A stretch of DNA of 17,139 bases from Flavobacteriaceae bacterium (GCA_018608735.1 JABAYZ010000240.1:1-17139), one strand, 5' to 3'. Counted from the stretch's first letter, positions 7,484-15,056 are shown. Notes: a model not told the origin generated them from the letters alone. Made by a program: numbers and translations.

Positions 7484-8641
7484 ATGGACTATAGTTTTCT
7501 TACTCCTGTTCAAGAACGGCTTGTGGATCAATTGGAACTGCAGCACAGCCAGACTATAGGTAAAAAACTAAGCATTCATACTGCCGACTTTGAGCCCAAT
7601 TTAGAGGGAGTGAAAATAGCGATTCTCGGAGTTTTAGAGTCCAGAAATTCAGTGGATTATATTGGAGAAGAATTCCAGCTTACTGAAATTCGAAAAGCAT
7701 TTTACAAACTATTTCCAGGGAATTGGACACATGAAATAGCGGATATCGGGGACATTCAAAGCGGTAAGACCGTTGAGGACACCTATTTTGCATTAACCGA
7801 GGTTGTTTCGAGTCTAATTAAATTGAATGTAATTCCACTAATTATAGGGGGCAGTCAAGATTTAACCTATGCCAACTACCGAGCTTATGATAAAATTAGC
7901 TCTATGATCAATATTGTTAATATTGATAAAAGCTTCGATTTAGGAGATTCTAGTAAGCCAATCACTAATGGCAGTTATCTAGGAAAAATTATTCTAGAAC
8001 AACCTTATAATTTGTTTAATTATACTGCTCTTGGATTTCAAACGTACTTTAATTCTCAAGAAGAGATTGATTTAATGGAGAAACTCTACTTCGAATCCTA
8101 CCGACTAGGAGAGATTACAGCCTCAATTCGTGCCGTAGAGCCCGTTTTAAGAGATGCAGATGTTGTAACCTTAGATCTTAATTCTGTTCAATCTTCAGAA
8201 GTAAGTATTAAGCAAAAATATTCACCAAATGGCTTTAATGGTCGCGAAATTTGTGCGATATCCAGATATGCAGGTATTAGTAATAAAGTCACTTCTTTTG
8301 GAGTTTATGAATACAGTCCCTCTCTTGATGATGAGGCCACGTCCATGCTTGTGGCTCAGATTATGTGGTATTTTATCGAAGGCGTTAATTGTAGGGTTAA
8401 AGACGATGATTTTAAGGATTTAAGTAGTTATTTAAAATTTACGGTTCTTGTAGAATCCGAAGAATTAGTATTTTTTAAGAGTAAAAAAACAGGGAGATGG
8501 TGGATTGAGATCCCTTTTTTGGAGTACTCAAATACTAAACTGAAACAACATCCGTTATTAGCCTGTACTCATGAAGATTACGTGGGTGCTACTAAGGGTA
8601 TAGTACCAGAGCGTTGGTATAAGGCATATAAGAAAAATTAA
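7484..8641 (+). CDS. Degenerate arginase/formimidoylglutamase-fold protein
   Basis: A 385-residue member of the ureohydrolase (arginase/agmatinase/HutG) fold, commonly labelled formimidoylglutamase. All three metal-binding motifs can be located, but each is altered. GGDHS is GGSQD (122-126, His to Q125). DAHxD is DKSFD (148-152, His to S150, both Asp kept). SxDxDxxDP is TLDLNSVQS (229-237, D231 kept, second Asp to N233, third to Q236). Half of the six manganese ligands are thus replaced, so hydrolase activity is doubtful. The C-terminal ~70 residues (KFTVLVESEELVFFKSKKTG onward) look like an added domain. The gene is 3 nt behind topA and 132 nt ahead of gldK, an arrangement I recall in other flavobacteria. 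No other histidine-degradation gene is in the window. The fold is well supported; the function is unknown. Confidence 0.85.
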   Translation: MDYSFLTPVQERLVDQLELQHSQTIGKKLSIHTADFEPNLEGVKIAILGVLESRNSVDYIGEEFQLTEIRKAFYKLFPGNWTHEIADIGDIQSGKTVEDTYFALTEVVSSLIKLNVIPLIIGGSQDLTYANYRAYDKISSMINIVNIDKSFDLGDSSKPITNGSYLGKIILEQPYNLFNYTALGFQTYFNSQEEIDLMEKLYFESYRLGEITASIRAVEPVLRDADVVTLDLNSVQSSEVSIKQKYSPNGFNGREICAISRYAGISNKVTSFGVYEYSPSLDDEATSMLVAQIMWYFIEGVNCRVKDDDFKDLSSYLKFTVLVESEELVFFKSKKTGRWWIEIPFLEYSNTKLKQHPLLACTHEDYVGATKGIVPERWYKAYKKN

Positions 8642-8698
8642 ATTTAGATAACATCAAATTGTTTATCTGTTATTTATTGTGATTCAACACAGAAAAAG

Positions 8699-8729
8699 TT
8701 GTTTTTTAATAAATATATAGATAAGTTTA
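8699..8729 (+). promoter_or_regulatory. Possible promoter of gldKLMN
   Basis: TTG (8699-8701), a 20-nt spacer, then TAAGTTTA (8722-8729), which matches TAnnTTTG except for the last base. It lies in the 132-nt gap between the arginase-like gene and gldK, in which I see no convincing terminator, so read-through from topA is also possible. The predicted start near 8734 leaves a leader of about 40 nt. Confidence 0.4.
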
Positions 8730-8773
8730 CAACTTGAATTTTTTTGGAGATTATTTCTTGAATTTATTTATTT

Positions 8774-10129
8774 ATGAAAAAAATAGTATTAATAACACTC
8801 GTTTTAGGTTTTATGACCAGTTGTGGGTCAAAAGACAAAGGTGAATTAGTGGGGGTAAAAGGTAAAAAATGGCACCCTGAAAAGCCTTATGGAATGACCC
8901 TTATACCAGGCGGAGCCTTTGTGATGGGAAAATCTGATGACGATATTGCGGATGTACAAGACGCTCCAACAAGAACAGTTTCTGTGCGTTCATTTTATAT
9001 GGATGAAACAGAAATCACCAACAGCGAGTACCGACAATTCGTATATTGGGTAAGAGACTCTATCCTAAGAGAACAACTTGCTGAAATGGCAGATTTGGAA
9101 GGCAAAACTACTGATGACGAAGGCATTGGAGCCTATGCTTATCTCTCTACCGAAGAAGATGACCTTACTCCCTACGAGAAATACATGATTGATACTTACG
9201 GAGACGAGCAACGTAAGATTAACAAAGATGTCGACCTTGTTTTTGAAACGGAAGACTATCCAGATGAATTATATTCTGAAGTTTTTGATAATTTATATCT
9301 GCCTTTGGAAGAATCTTATAACGGTCAACGAACTTGGGACTGGGATCAATTTAAGTTTGAGTACACGTATATGGACATTGAAGAAGCTGCTAAATACCAT
9401 GGCGTTCCAGGAGTTAAGCGAAGCGACTTTATTTATAAAGAACCTGTTTTAGTATATCCAGACACTACAGTTTGGGTTCGTGATTTTGAGTATTCTTACA
9501 ACGAACCAATGCATAATGATTATTTCTGGCACCAAGCCTACGGAGACTATCCCGTGGTTGGGATCACTTGGAAACAAGCCAAAGCATTTTGCCAATGGCG
9601 AACTCTAGTTAAAAATATTTATAAGAAAGAAAAGGGTCAACAATATATTAATTCATTTCGTTTGCCCTCTGAGGCAGAGTGGGAATATGCTGCTCGTGGC
9701 GGATTAGAAGGCGCGACATATCCGTGGGGAGGGCCTTATACCAAAAATGATCGTGGCTGTTTTATGGCCAATTTCAAACCTTTGAGAGGAAACTATGCTG
9801 CCGATCAAGCCCTGTATACTGTAGAAGCAGATGCCTATGAGCCAAACGACTACAATCTTTATAATATGGCTGGAAACGTCTCGGAGTGGGTATTGTCTAC
9901 CTATGACCCAGGATCTTATGAATATTCATCTTCAATTAATCCGAGTGTAAATGATGTTGATAACGAACGTAAAGTTATTCGTGGCGGATCTTGGAAAGAT
10001 GTGGCCTATTTTTTACAAGTAAGTTCAAGAGATTACGAGTATGCTGATTCTGCTCGAAGTTATATCGGGTTCCGTACCGTTCAAGATTATATGGGAACAG
10101 ACGTTACTGCAAACGCAGCAACTAATTAA
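8774..10129 (+). CDS. gldK: T9SS/gliding lipoprotein GldK (PorK)
   Basis: An outer-membrane lipoprotein of the type IX secretion system, which together with GldN forms the large periplasmic ring that surrounds the translocon. The 451-residue protein has a lipoprotein signal with lipobox MTSC (C17). The remainder is a formylglycine-generating-enzyme (sulfatase-modifying factor) fold: MTLIPGGAFVMG (41-52), DETEITNSEYRQF (77-89), YPVVGITWKQAKAFCQW (259-275), RLPSEAEWEYAARGG (296-310), NVSEWV (368-373), RGGSW (403-407) and GFRTV (432-436). Between the second and third motifs is an insertion of about 150 residues. The active-site cysteines of true FGEs, expected after RGGSW, are absent, consistent with a structural role. 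First of four same-strand genes; gldL follows after 55 nt. Confidence 0.97.
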   Translation: MKKIVLITLVLGFMTSCGSKDKGELVGVKGKKWHPEKPYGMTLIPGGAFVMGKSDDDIADVQDAPTRTVSVRSFYMDETEITNSEYRQFVYWVRDSILREQLAEMADLEGKTTDDEGIGAYAYLSTEEDDLTPYEKYMIDTYGDEQRKINKDVDLVFETEDYPDELYSEVFDNLYLPLEESYNGQRTWDWDQFKFEYTYMDIEEAAKYHGVPGVKRSDFIYKEPVLVYPDTTVWVRDFEYSYNEPMHNDYFWHQAYGDYPVVGITWKQAKAFCQWRTLVKNIYKKEKGQQYINSFRLPSEAEWEYAARGGLEGATYPWGGPYTKNDRGCFMANFKPLRGNYAADQALYTVEADAYEPNDYNLYNMAGNVSEWVLSTYDPGSYEYSSSINPSVNDVDNERKVIRGGSWKDVAYFLQVSSRDYEYADSARSYIGFRTVQDYMGTDVTANAATN

Positions 10130-10184
10130 TGACTAAACAACAAAGTAAATATTAACCAACAAAATACTATTTAAATTAACTATT

Positions 10185-10814
10185 ATGGCAAAGGAAGGAA
10201 AAATTACGATTACAAATATGGTCTACGGACTTGGAGCAGCAATTGTTATTGTTGGCGCACTTTTTAAAATACAACACTGGCCTTACGCATCTGCAATTTT
10301 AACTGCAGGTATGATTGTTGAAGCATTGGTTTTCACATGGTCTGCATTTGAAAAACAAACTGATGATCTAGATTGGACTTTGGCTTATCCCGAACTATCA
10401 GGAGGAGCTGCCTCATCAAAATCAAAATCAAACGCTGCAAGCCAAGAATCTGCAGAGGGTTTACTTACCAAAAAATTAGACAGTTTATTAAAAGAAGCTA
10501 AAATTGATGGCGCCTTAGTCACAAGTTTAGGAGATAGCATTAGAGATTTAAACTCTGCCGCAGTTAGTATGGGTGGATCTGCAGGTGCATCTGAGAAATA
10601 CAACGATCAAATGGCACAAGCTGCTGCGCAGATGGAGTCTATAAACAGTCTTTATAAAGCACAACTAGATAGTGCGAGTCGTCAATCTGAAATCAATCAA
10701 GAGTCTATAGAAAACGCAACTAAACTCAAAGAGCAAATGGAATCGTTAGCGTCTAACTTATCTTCATTAAATGGAGTCTATGGGGGCATGTTATCTGCAA
10801 TGAACAAAAATTAA
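10185..10814 (+). CDS. gldL: T9SS/gliding motor protein GldL (PorL)
   Basis: The inner-membrane stator-like subunit of the T9SS motor; in the known structure five GldL surround two GldM and convert proton-motive force into rotation. The 209-residue protein has two transmembrane helices (about 12-29 and 35-54) and a cytoplasmic tail that is largely helical (about 85-209). Y14, K28, H31 and the membrane-buried glutamate E46 (in MIVEALVF) align with the residues reported as functionally important in Flavobacterium johnsoniae GldL, where the glutamate is E49. The segment DLDWTLAYPELSGGA after helix 2 is characteristic. It lies 55 nt after gldK and 48 nt before gldM; the latter gap carries a long AT-rich inverted repeat. 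Confidence 0.97.
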   Translation: MAKEGKITITNMVYGLGAAIVIVGALFKIQHWPYASAILTAGMIVEALVFTWSAFEKQTDDLDWTLAYPELSGGAASSKSKSNAASQESAEGLLTKKLDSLLKEAKIDGALVTSLGDSIRDLNSAAVSMGGSAGASEKYNDQMAQAAAQMESINSLYKAQLDSASRQSEINQESIENATKLKEQMESLASNLSSLNGVYGGMLSAMNKN

Positions 10815-10860
10815 TTAGTTTTAAACTAATAGTCAATTAACTAATCTTAAAACTAATTAA
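10811..10860 (+). repeat. 14-bp inverted repeat in the gldL-gldM junction
   Basis: TTAATTAGTTTTAA (10811-10824) and TTAAAACTAATTAA (10847-10860) are exact reverse complements separated by 22 nt. The left arm contains the gldL stop codon and the right arm ends 2 nt before the gldM ATG, so a hairpin in the mRNA would touch the gldM initiation region. A nested alternative (ATTAGTT/AACTAAT, 10814-10830) exists, and AACTAAT occurs three times (10824, 10839, 10851). There is no G/C-rich stem or T-tract, so it is not a classical terminator. Confidence 0.55.
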
Positions 10861-10862
10861 AA

Positions 10863-12431
10863 ATGGCAGGAGGAAAAGCATCCGCAAGGCAGAAAATGAT
10901 TAATTTGATGTATCTGGTTTTCATCGCAATGATGGCTATGAATATGTCAAAGGAAGTCTTATCCGCCTTTGGACTAATGGAAACAAAATTTGCGGAATCA
11001 AATACAGCAACGACCGAATCTAACGGTGCGTTATTAGCGGATTTGATTACAAAAGCAGAAGAAAAGCCTGAGGAATTTGCAGTTGCTGCAAATAAAGCTC
11101 AGCAAGTGAACGCAATATCTGATCGATTTTTCAACTATATTGAAACTATAAAAGTTGATTTATTAGCTACAGGAAAATATACTATTGATCCAGATACGGG
11201 AAATTTACCATTTGAAGCAATGGATAAAACCGATATTTTAGACGAAAAATGGTTTACTGGAGACCGTCTTACAAAAGACGCTCAAAAAGTCATGTCTGAA
11301 ATCAATAAATACAAAGAAGATATCAAAGCCGTTCTAGGATCTGATGTCAAGTACAGAAAAGCTATCGAGAGTTTTGATCGTCGATTCAATACCGATCCAG
11401 TAGTAAACAAAGACGGAAAGAAAATTGGATGGTTAGATTATAACTACCAAGGGTTTCCAGCAATTGCGTCTTATACAAAATTAACAGCACTTCAAAATGA
11501 TGTTAAAGTTACGGAGTCTAGCATGTTTAATCTCTTTTTAGGAAACACATTAACTGAAGCGATTACCTTAAAAAATTACCAAGCTATTGTATTGGCTGAT
11601 AAATCGGCATTTTTTGCAGGTGAAAAATTTCAAGGGCGTGTAGTTTTAGGGAAATATGCAAATGTAACCCCAACAAAACTTATGGTTCAAGGCCAAGAAA
11701 TTGACCTTACTAACGCCATAGATTCTACAGGAGCTGCAAGTCTTAACTTCAATGTAGGAAATGTTGGAGAACATGATATTGATGGGAAGTTCACGTTTTT
11801 GGAAGATGGAAAACCTTTAGATATTCCTATTATCGGAAACTATGTTGTTGTTCCTCGTCCAAAAGATGCATCTATTGCTGCGGACAAGATGAACGTCTTA
11901 TACAGAGGTCTTGAAAATCCATTAACAATTTCTATCTCAGGAGTTCCTGATAATAAAGTTAGTGTTTCTGGAACTGGAATTAAAAAAGTACGAGATGGAA
12001 AATACTTAGTAGTCCCTTCAACAGGAACAACTACGAGTATAACCGCAACAGCGACTTTGGATGATGGTTCAAAAATCAGTTCTTCAAAACAGTTCAGAAT
12101 CAAAAACATTCCATCACCAAAAGGAAAAATATCTGGTAAAACAGGTTCTGTTAGACTTAATAAAAGAGACGTAACAACCTCTAAGATATTAGCTTCTTTT
12201 GACGGATTTGTTTATGATTTAAATCCAAATGTATATTCATTTGACTTAACAATTTCTGGACAAACTCCAGTCTCAATTTCTGGAAATAGACTTGATGCTA
12301 GAGCGAAAGCAGCCGTTAACTCGGCCCCAAGAAAATCTACAATCACAATTGATAATATTAGAGTAAGAGTTCAAGGTGTTTCTGTACAAATTCCAGAAGC
12401 TGACCCTATTATTATTAAATTGACAAATTAA
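10863..12431 (+). CDS. gldM: T9SS/gliding motor protein GldM (PorM)
   Basis: The rotor-shaft subunit of the T9SS motor: a single inner-membrane helix inserted in the GldL ring and a long periplasmic part that reaches the GldK/GldN ring. The 522-residue protein begins with the family signature MAGGKASARQKMINLMYLVF; the transmembrane helix spans about residues 12-36 and contains N27, K30 and E31. R9, equivalent to the arginine proposed to pair with the GldL glutamate, is present. The periplasmic region first shows a helical domain (about 40-230), then beta-rich domains (about 230-522), including the VVPRPKDASIAADKMNVLYR segment and a C-terminal domain. The start codon has no Shine-Dalgarno sequence and lies directly after the inverted repeat. 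gldN follows after 7 nt. Confidence 0.97.
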   Translation: MAGGKASARQKMINLMYLVFIAMMAMNMSKEVLSAFGLMETKFAESNTATTESNGALLADLITKAEEKPEEFAVAANKAQQVNAISDRFFNYIETIKVDLLATGKYTIDPDTGNLPFEAMDKTDILDEKWFTGDRLTKDAQKVMSEINKYKEDIKAVLGSDVKYRKAIESFDRRFNTDPVVNKDGKKIGWLDYNYQGFPAIASYTKLTALQNDVKVTESSMFNLFLGNTLTEAITLKNYQAIVLADKSAFFAGEKFQGRVVLGKYANVTPTKLMVQGQEIDLTNAIDSTGAASLNFNVGNVGEHDIDGKFTFLEDGKPLDIPIIGNYVVVPRPKDASIAADKMNVLYRGLENPLTISISGVPDNKVSVSGTGIKKVRDGKYLVVPSTGTTTSITATATLDDGSKISSSKQFRIKNIPSPKGKISGKTGSVRLNKRDVTTSKILASFDGFVYDLNPNVYSFDLTISGQTPVSISGNRLDARAKAAVNSAPRKSTITIDNIRVRVQGVSVQIPEADPIIIKLTN

Positions 12432-12438
12432 AAATAAA

Positions 12439-13485
12439 ATGAAACAGTTACTTTTATTAGTTCTCATCGTTCCAGTATTTGCTTTCGGACAATATAATGT
12501 CCTTAATGCTAAAACACCGGAGCAAATTGGCGTAATGACCGAAGAGGAAATGGCTTTGAATAACAACGATCCATTGCCTTATGCGTATGTGAATGAAAGA
12601 GATGTGTTGTATTCAAAAACTATTTGGGAATTGATTGATTTAAATGAACGTGTAAATTTCCCTTTATACTTTCCTTCTGATACGACTTTGGTTCGCGTTG
12701 AACGTCGTCCTTTGATCCATTACATTATGATTAATGCGATGAATCAAACAATTCCATTTGTCTACAAAAAAGACAATCTTAAAAATAAACTGTCTTTAGA
12801 CGAATTAAAAGCATCTTTAAAGTATCAAAAAATTAAAGATGGTAAAGACGAGAATATTGGACTAGATCGTATTATTAATGAAGCGGGAACAAAAAAAGAT
12901 TTTCTTCTTAAGTATAATGTGGATTTAGGGGAATATGCCGGTATCGATGAATCGCAAATGAATGATGAAGATTTTTCTCGATTTGAAAATGAAATGGACC
13001 GTCTAATTTTTGCTAATAACTTACTTCAACCAGAAGAGTACTCGGAAGAAGAATTTAATTATGCAGATGTAGTTCAATATAAAATTAAAGGCATTTGGTA
13101 TTTTGACAAACGTCAAGCCGAACTGAAGTATAGACCTATTGCAATCGCACCAGTGGCGCAAACACCACGATCAAAATCGGATATGAAAGATAATCCCGAC
13201 TTAGAACCGGTGAATGTCGAACTTTTTTGGGTGTTTTATCCAGATATGAGAGACATATTAAACAAAGCTAATGCGTTTAATGAGTCCAACACCTCAAAGC
13301 CTATCAATTTTGATCATCTAATTAACTCGCGACGTTTTTCGGCTTTCATTTACAAAGAGGATAATGTTTTTCAAGATCGAAGCTTAAAAGATTACATTTC
13401 TGAAAATGCATTGATGCAACTCTTAGAGTCTGAACGCATCAAAGAAAAAATCAGAAACAAGGAACAAGACATGTGGAGTTATTAA
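12439..13485 (+). CDS. gldN: T9SS/gliding protein GldN (PorN)
   Basis: A periplasmic protein that binds GldK and GldM and completes the outer-membrane-associated ring of the T9SS. The 348-residue protein has a Sec signal peptide (MKQLLLLVLIVPVFAFG, cleavage expected before Q18) without a lipobox cysteine. Family features are DPLPYAYVNERDVLYSKTIWELIDLNER (about 44-71), YKIKGIWYFDKRQAELKYRPIAIAP (about 214-238) and a C-terminal region ending in EKIRNKEQDMWSY. It begins 7 nt after gldM, implying coupled expression. The duplicate gldO known downstream of gldN in F. johnsoniae is not present; a terminator follows at once. Confidence 0.96.
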   Translation: MKQLLLLVLIVPVFAFGQYNVLNAKTPEQIGVMTEEEMALNNNDPLPYAYVNERDVLYSKTIWELIDLNERVNFPLYFPSDTTLVRVERRPLIHYIMINAMNQTIPFVYKKDNLKNKLSLDELKASLKYQKIKDGKDENIGLDRIINEAGTKKDFLLKYNVDLGEYAGIDESQMNDEDFSRFENEMDRLIFANNLLQPEEYSEEEFNYADVVQYKIKGIWYFDKRQAELKYRPIAIAPVAQTPRSKSDMKDNPDLEPVNVELFWVFYPDMRDILNKANAFNESNTSKPINFDHLINSRRFSAFIYKEDNVFQDRSLKDYISENALMQLLESERIKEKIRNKEQDMWSY

Positions 13486-13506
13486 TTCACAATCATAACA
13501 CTATAA

Positions 13507-13545
13507 CAAAACGCTTATCATATTGATAAGCGTTTTGTATTTTTA
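13507..13545 (+). terminator. Rho-independent terminator of the gldKLMN operon
   Basis: A perfect 14-bp stem: CAAAACGCTTATCA (13507-13520), loop TAT, TGATAAGCGTTTTG (13524-13537), then TATTTTTA. It starts 21 nt after the gldN stop codon. The -33 element of the next gene's promoter lies inside its loop and right arm. Confidence 0.88.
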
Positions 13546-13553
13546 TACCTTTG
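13523..13553 (+). promoter_or_regulatory. Promoter of the FAD-dependent oxidoreductase gene
   Basis: TTG (13523-13525), a 20-nt spacer and TACCTTTG (13546-13553), an exact match to TAnnTTTG at ideal spacing. The box ends 4 nt before the ATG at 13558, so the transcript would begin at or next to the start codon (leaderless). The -33 TTG is in the loop and right arm of the gldN terminator. Confidence 0.7.
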
Positions 13554-13557
13554 TAAA

Positions 13558-14610
13558 ATGAACTATGATTACATCATTGTAGGGTCGGGTTTAGCAAGTA
13601 TAATGTTTGCCGAGCAATTACGTCATCACCATAAATCATTTATCGTCATCAGTAACCGTTCCCAGCAAGCTTCGGTCGTTGCGAGTGGACTATATAACCC
13701 CGTTGTTTTAAAGCGCTTTACAGCCACTTGGAACGCTGCCGCCCACTTGGAGTCAGCAATCCCTAAGTACTCCGAATTGGAGCAGCTATTAGGTCTTAAG
13801 CTCGATCATGTGCTTCCAATACATCGGGTATTTAATTCGGTTAAAGAACAAAACAATTGGTTTATGGCATGTGATAAACCCTTACTCACCAATTTTCTCA
13901 ATCCGAACATAATTAGCAATACCAATTCAGCCGTCAAAGCGCCCTTTGGTTTAGGTGCAGTGAATCTCACAGGACGTATCGACACCCAATTGCTAATAGA
14001 ATCCTATCGCGAATTTCTGTCTGAAAAAAATCAATTTAAAGAAGAAACATTTGATTATAATATTTTAGATGACAAAGATCAAGGCGTAAGTTATGGCGCC
14101 ATCACAGCTCAACACATTGTGTTTACAGAGGGCTATGGCGTTTATAAAAATCCGTATTTTAAATCCTTACCACTAGAAGGTACAAAGGGGGAGTTGATTA
14201 CGATTCATGCACCAACCCTCAAATTGGACGCCATTTTGAAATCCAGCATATTTGTGATTCCAATGGAGGAGGACCTTTACCTTGTAGGGTCTACCTATGA
14301 ATGGACCGACAAAACAAATGAACCAACACAAAAAGCAAAAGTTGAGCTCCAAGAAAAATTAGAACGGCTCATTGATTGTGACTATGAAATCGTAGATCAA
14401 CGAGCAGGTATTCGTCCCACTGTGGTCGATCGCCGTCCGCTAGTCGGGCAACATCCAATTCATAAAAGCATGTATGTTTTAAATGGACTTGGAACACGCG
14501 GGGTTCTAGTCGCGCCAGCTATGGCAAAAGCGCTATACGATTCTATAGAAAAAGACACCCCACTTCCAGAAGACATCGATATTAACCGTTTTGAGGCTGC
14601 TTTTTCTTAG
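13558..14610 (+). CDS. FAD-dependent oxidoreductase, DAO family
   Basis: A 350-residue flavoprotein of the D-amino-acid oxidase/glycine oxidase superfamily. The N-terminus is a Rossmann beta-alpha-beta unit with the dinucleotide-binding motif VGSGLASIMFAEQL (8-21), so translation cannot begin much further downstream. After it come VASGLYNPVVLKRFTATW (41-58) and, at the C-terminus, RAGIRPTVVDRRPLVGQHP (282-300) and NGLGTRGVLVAP (309-320), which form the second half of the FAD site. There is no transmembrane helix or signal peptide. The arrangement recalls the oxidase half of MnmC and similar small DAO proteins, but the substrate cannot be told. It has its own promoter directly after the T9SS cluster, and its 3' end overlaps the DUF983 gene on the other strand by 29 nt. 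Confidence 0.88.
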   Translation: MNYDYIIVGSGLASIMFAEQLRHHHKSFIVISNRSQQASVVASGLYNPVVLKRFTATWNAAAHLESAIPKYSELEQLLGLKLDHVLPIHRVFNSVKEQNNWFMACDKPLLTNFLNPNIISNTNSAVKAPFGLGAVNLTGRIDTQLLIESYREFLSEKNQFKEETFDYNILDDKDQGVSYGAITAQHIVFTEGYGVYKNPYFKSLPLEGTKGELITIHAPTLKLDAILKSSIFVIPMEEDLYLVGSTYEWTDKTNEPTQKAKVELQEKLERLIDCDYEIVDQRAGIRPTVVDRRPLVGQHPIHKSMYVLNGLGTRGVLVAPAMAKALYDSIEKDTPLPEDIDINRFEAAFS

Positions 14611-14986
14611 CTAATTCAGCATCATAGCTCATAAAAAGATTGATCCAGATATTTCGTGAGAGCCGCATGATAATAGGCATAAACCCAATAAGGGTACAGA
14701 CAATGGCTATAAACGAAAGGACTAAGGATGTTTCAAAAATGATGAACGTAAGGATAAACGCAACCATAGAAAATCCAATCCCAACCCCATAACTGACATA
14801 CATTGAGCCATAAAAAAAAGAGGGTTCAATTTTATATTTCGTTTGACAGTGTCCACAACGTTCGTGCATTTTTAAGGTTTGGGAAAGCTGATAGGCATTG
14901 CGGGTTTTATACATTAATTCATGATGACATTTTGGACATTTCCCTGCTAAAATACTATACAGCTTATTTCCTTTTTTTAATATCAT
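14582..14986 (-). CDS. DUF983 zinc-ribbon membrane protein
   Basis: A 134-residue protein with a cytosolic zinc ribbon followed by two membrane helices, the DUF983 pattern. The cysteines are in KCPKCHHE (C17, C20) and RCGHC (C44, C47); helices are at about 62-84 and 86-108. The conserved FFYGSMYVSYG stretch precedes helix 1, and the tail is basic. The biochemical role of the family is not known to me. It is convergent with the FAD oxidoreductase gene, overlapping it by 29 nt with no terminator between, and divergent from the ABC-F gene 70 nt away, with which it appears to share a promoter region. Confidence 0.87.
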   Translation of the reverse strand: MILKKGNKLYSILAGKCPKCHHELMYKTRNAYQLSQTLKMHERCGHCQTKYKIEPSFFYGSMYVSYGVGIGFSMVAFILTFIIFETSLVLSFIAIVCTLIGFMPIIMRLSRNIWINLFMSYDAELAKKKQPQNG

Positions 14987-14993
14987 AATTCCC

Positions 14994-15001
14994 TATTTTT
15001 G
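14994..15001 (+). promoter_or_regulatory. -10 box of the ABC-F gene promoter
   Basis: TATTTTTG matches TAnnTTTG exactly. It would start transcription near 15006 and give a leader of about 50 nt before the ATG at 15057. No TTG is present at the -33 position, where the sequence is T-rich. Confidence 0.45.
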
Positions 15002-15018
15002 CAACTTGTTAAGAAAAG

Positions 15019-15049
15019 CTAAACTATTTATAATTATTCCCTTTTACAA
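15019..15049 (-). promoter_or_regulatory. Possible promoter of the DUF983 gene
   Basis: On the minus strand: TTG (15049 to 15047), a 20-nt spacer, then TAGTTTAG (15026 to 15019), 7 of 8 matches to TAnnTTTG. Start expected near 15014, with a leader of about 28 nt to the ATG at 14986. It interlocks with the divergent ABC-F promoter. Confidence 0.35.
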
Positions 15050-15056
15050 TTTTTAA

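Noticed and set aside
7484..8641. Calling the arginase-fold gene hutG or rocF
   Set aside because: Three metal ligands are missing and no histidine or arginine catabolic genes are nearby.
8645..8672. Possible hairpin AGATAAC / GTTTATCT after the arginase-like gene
   Set aside because: The stem is short, A/T-rich and bulged, with no T-tract; not a credible terminator.
14803..14988. Plus-strand open frame opposite DUF983
   Set aside because: It is the complement of a well-supported gene with a zinc ribbon and membrane helices, and encodes no recognisable protein.
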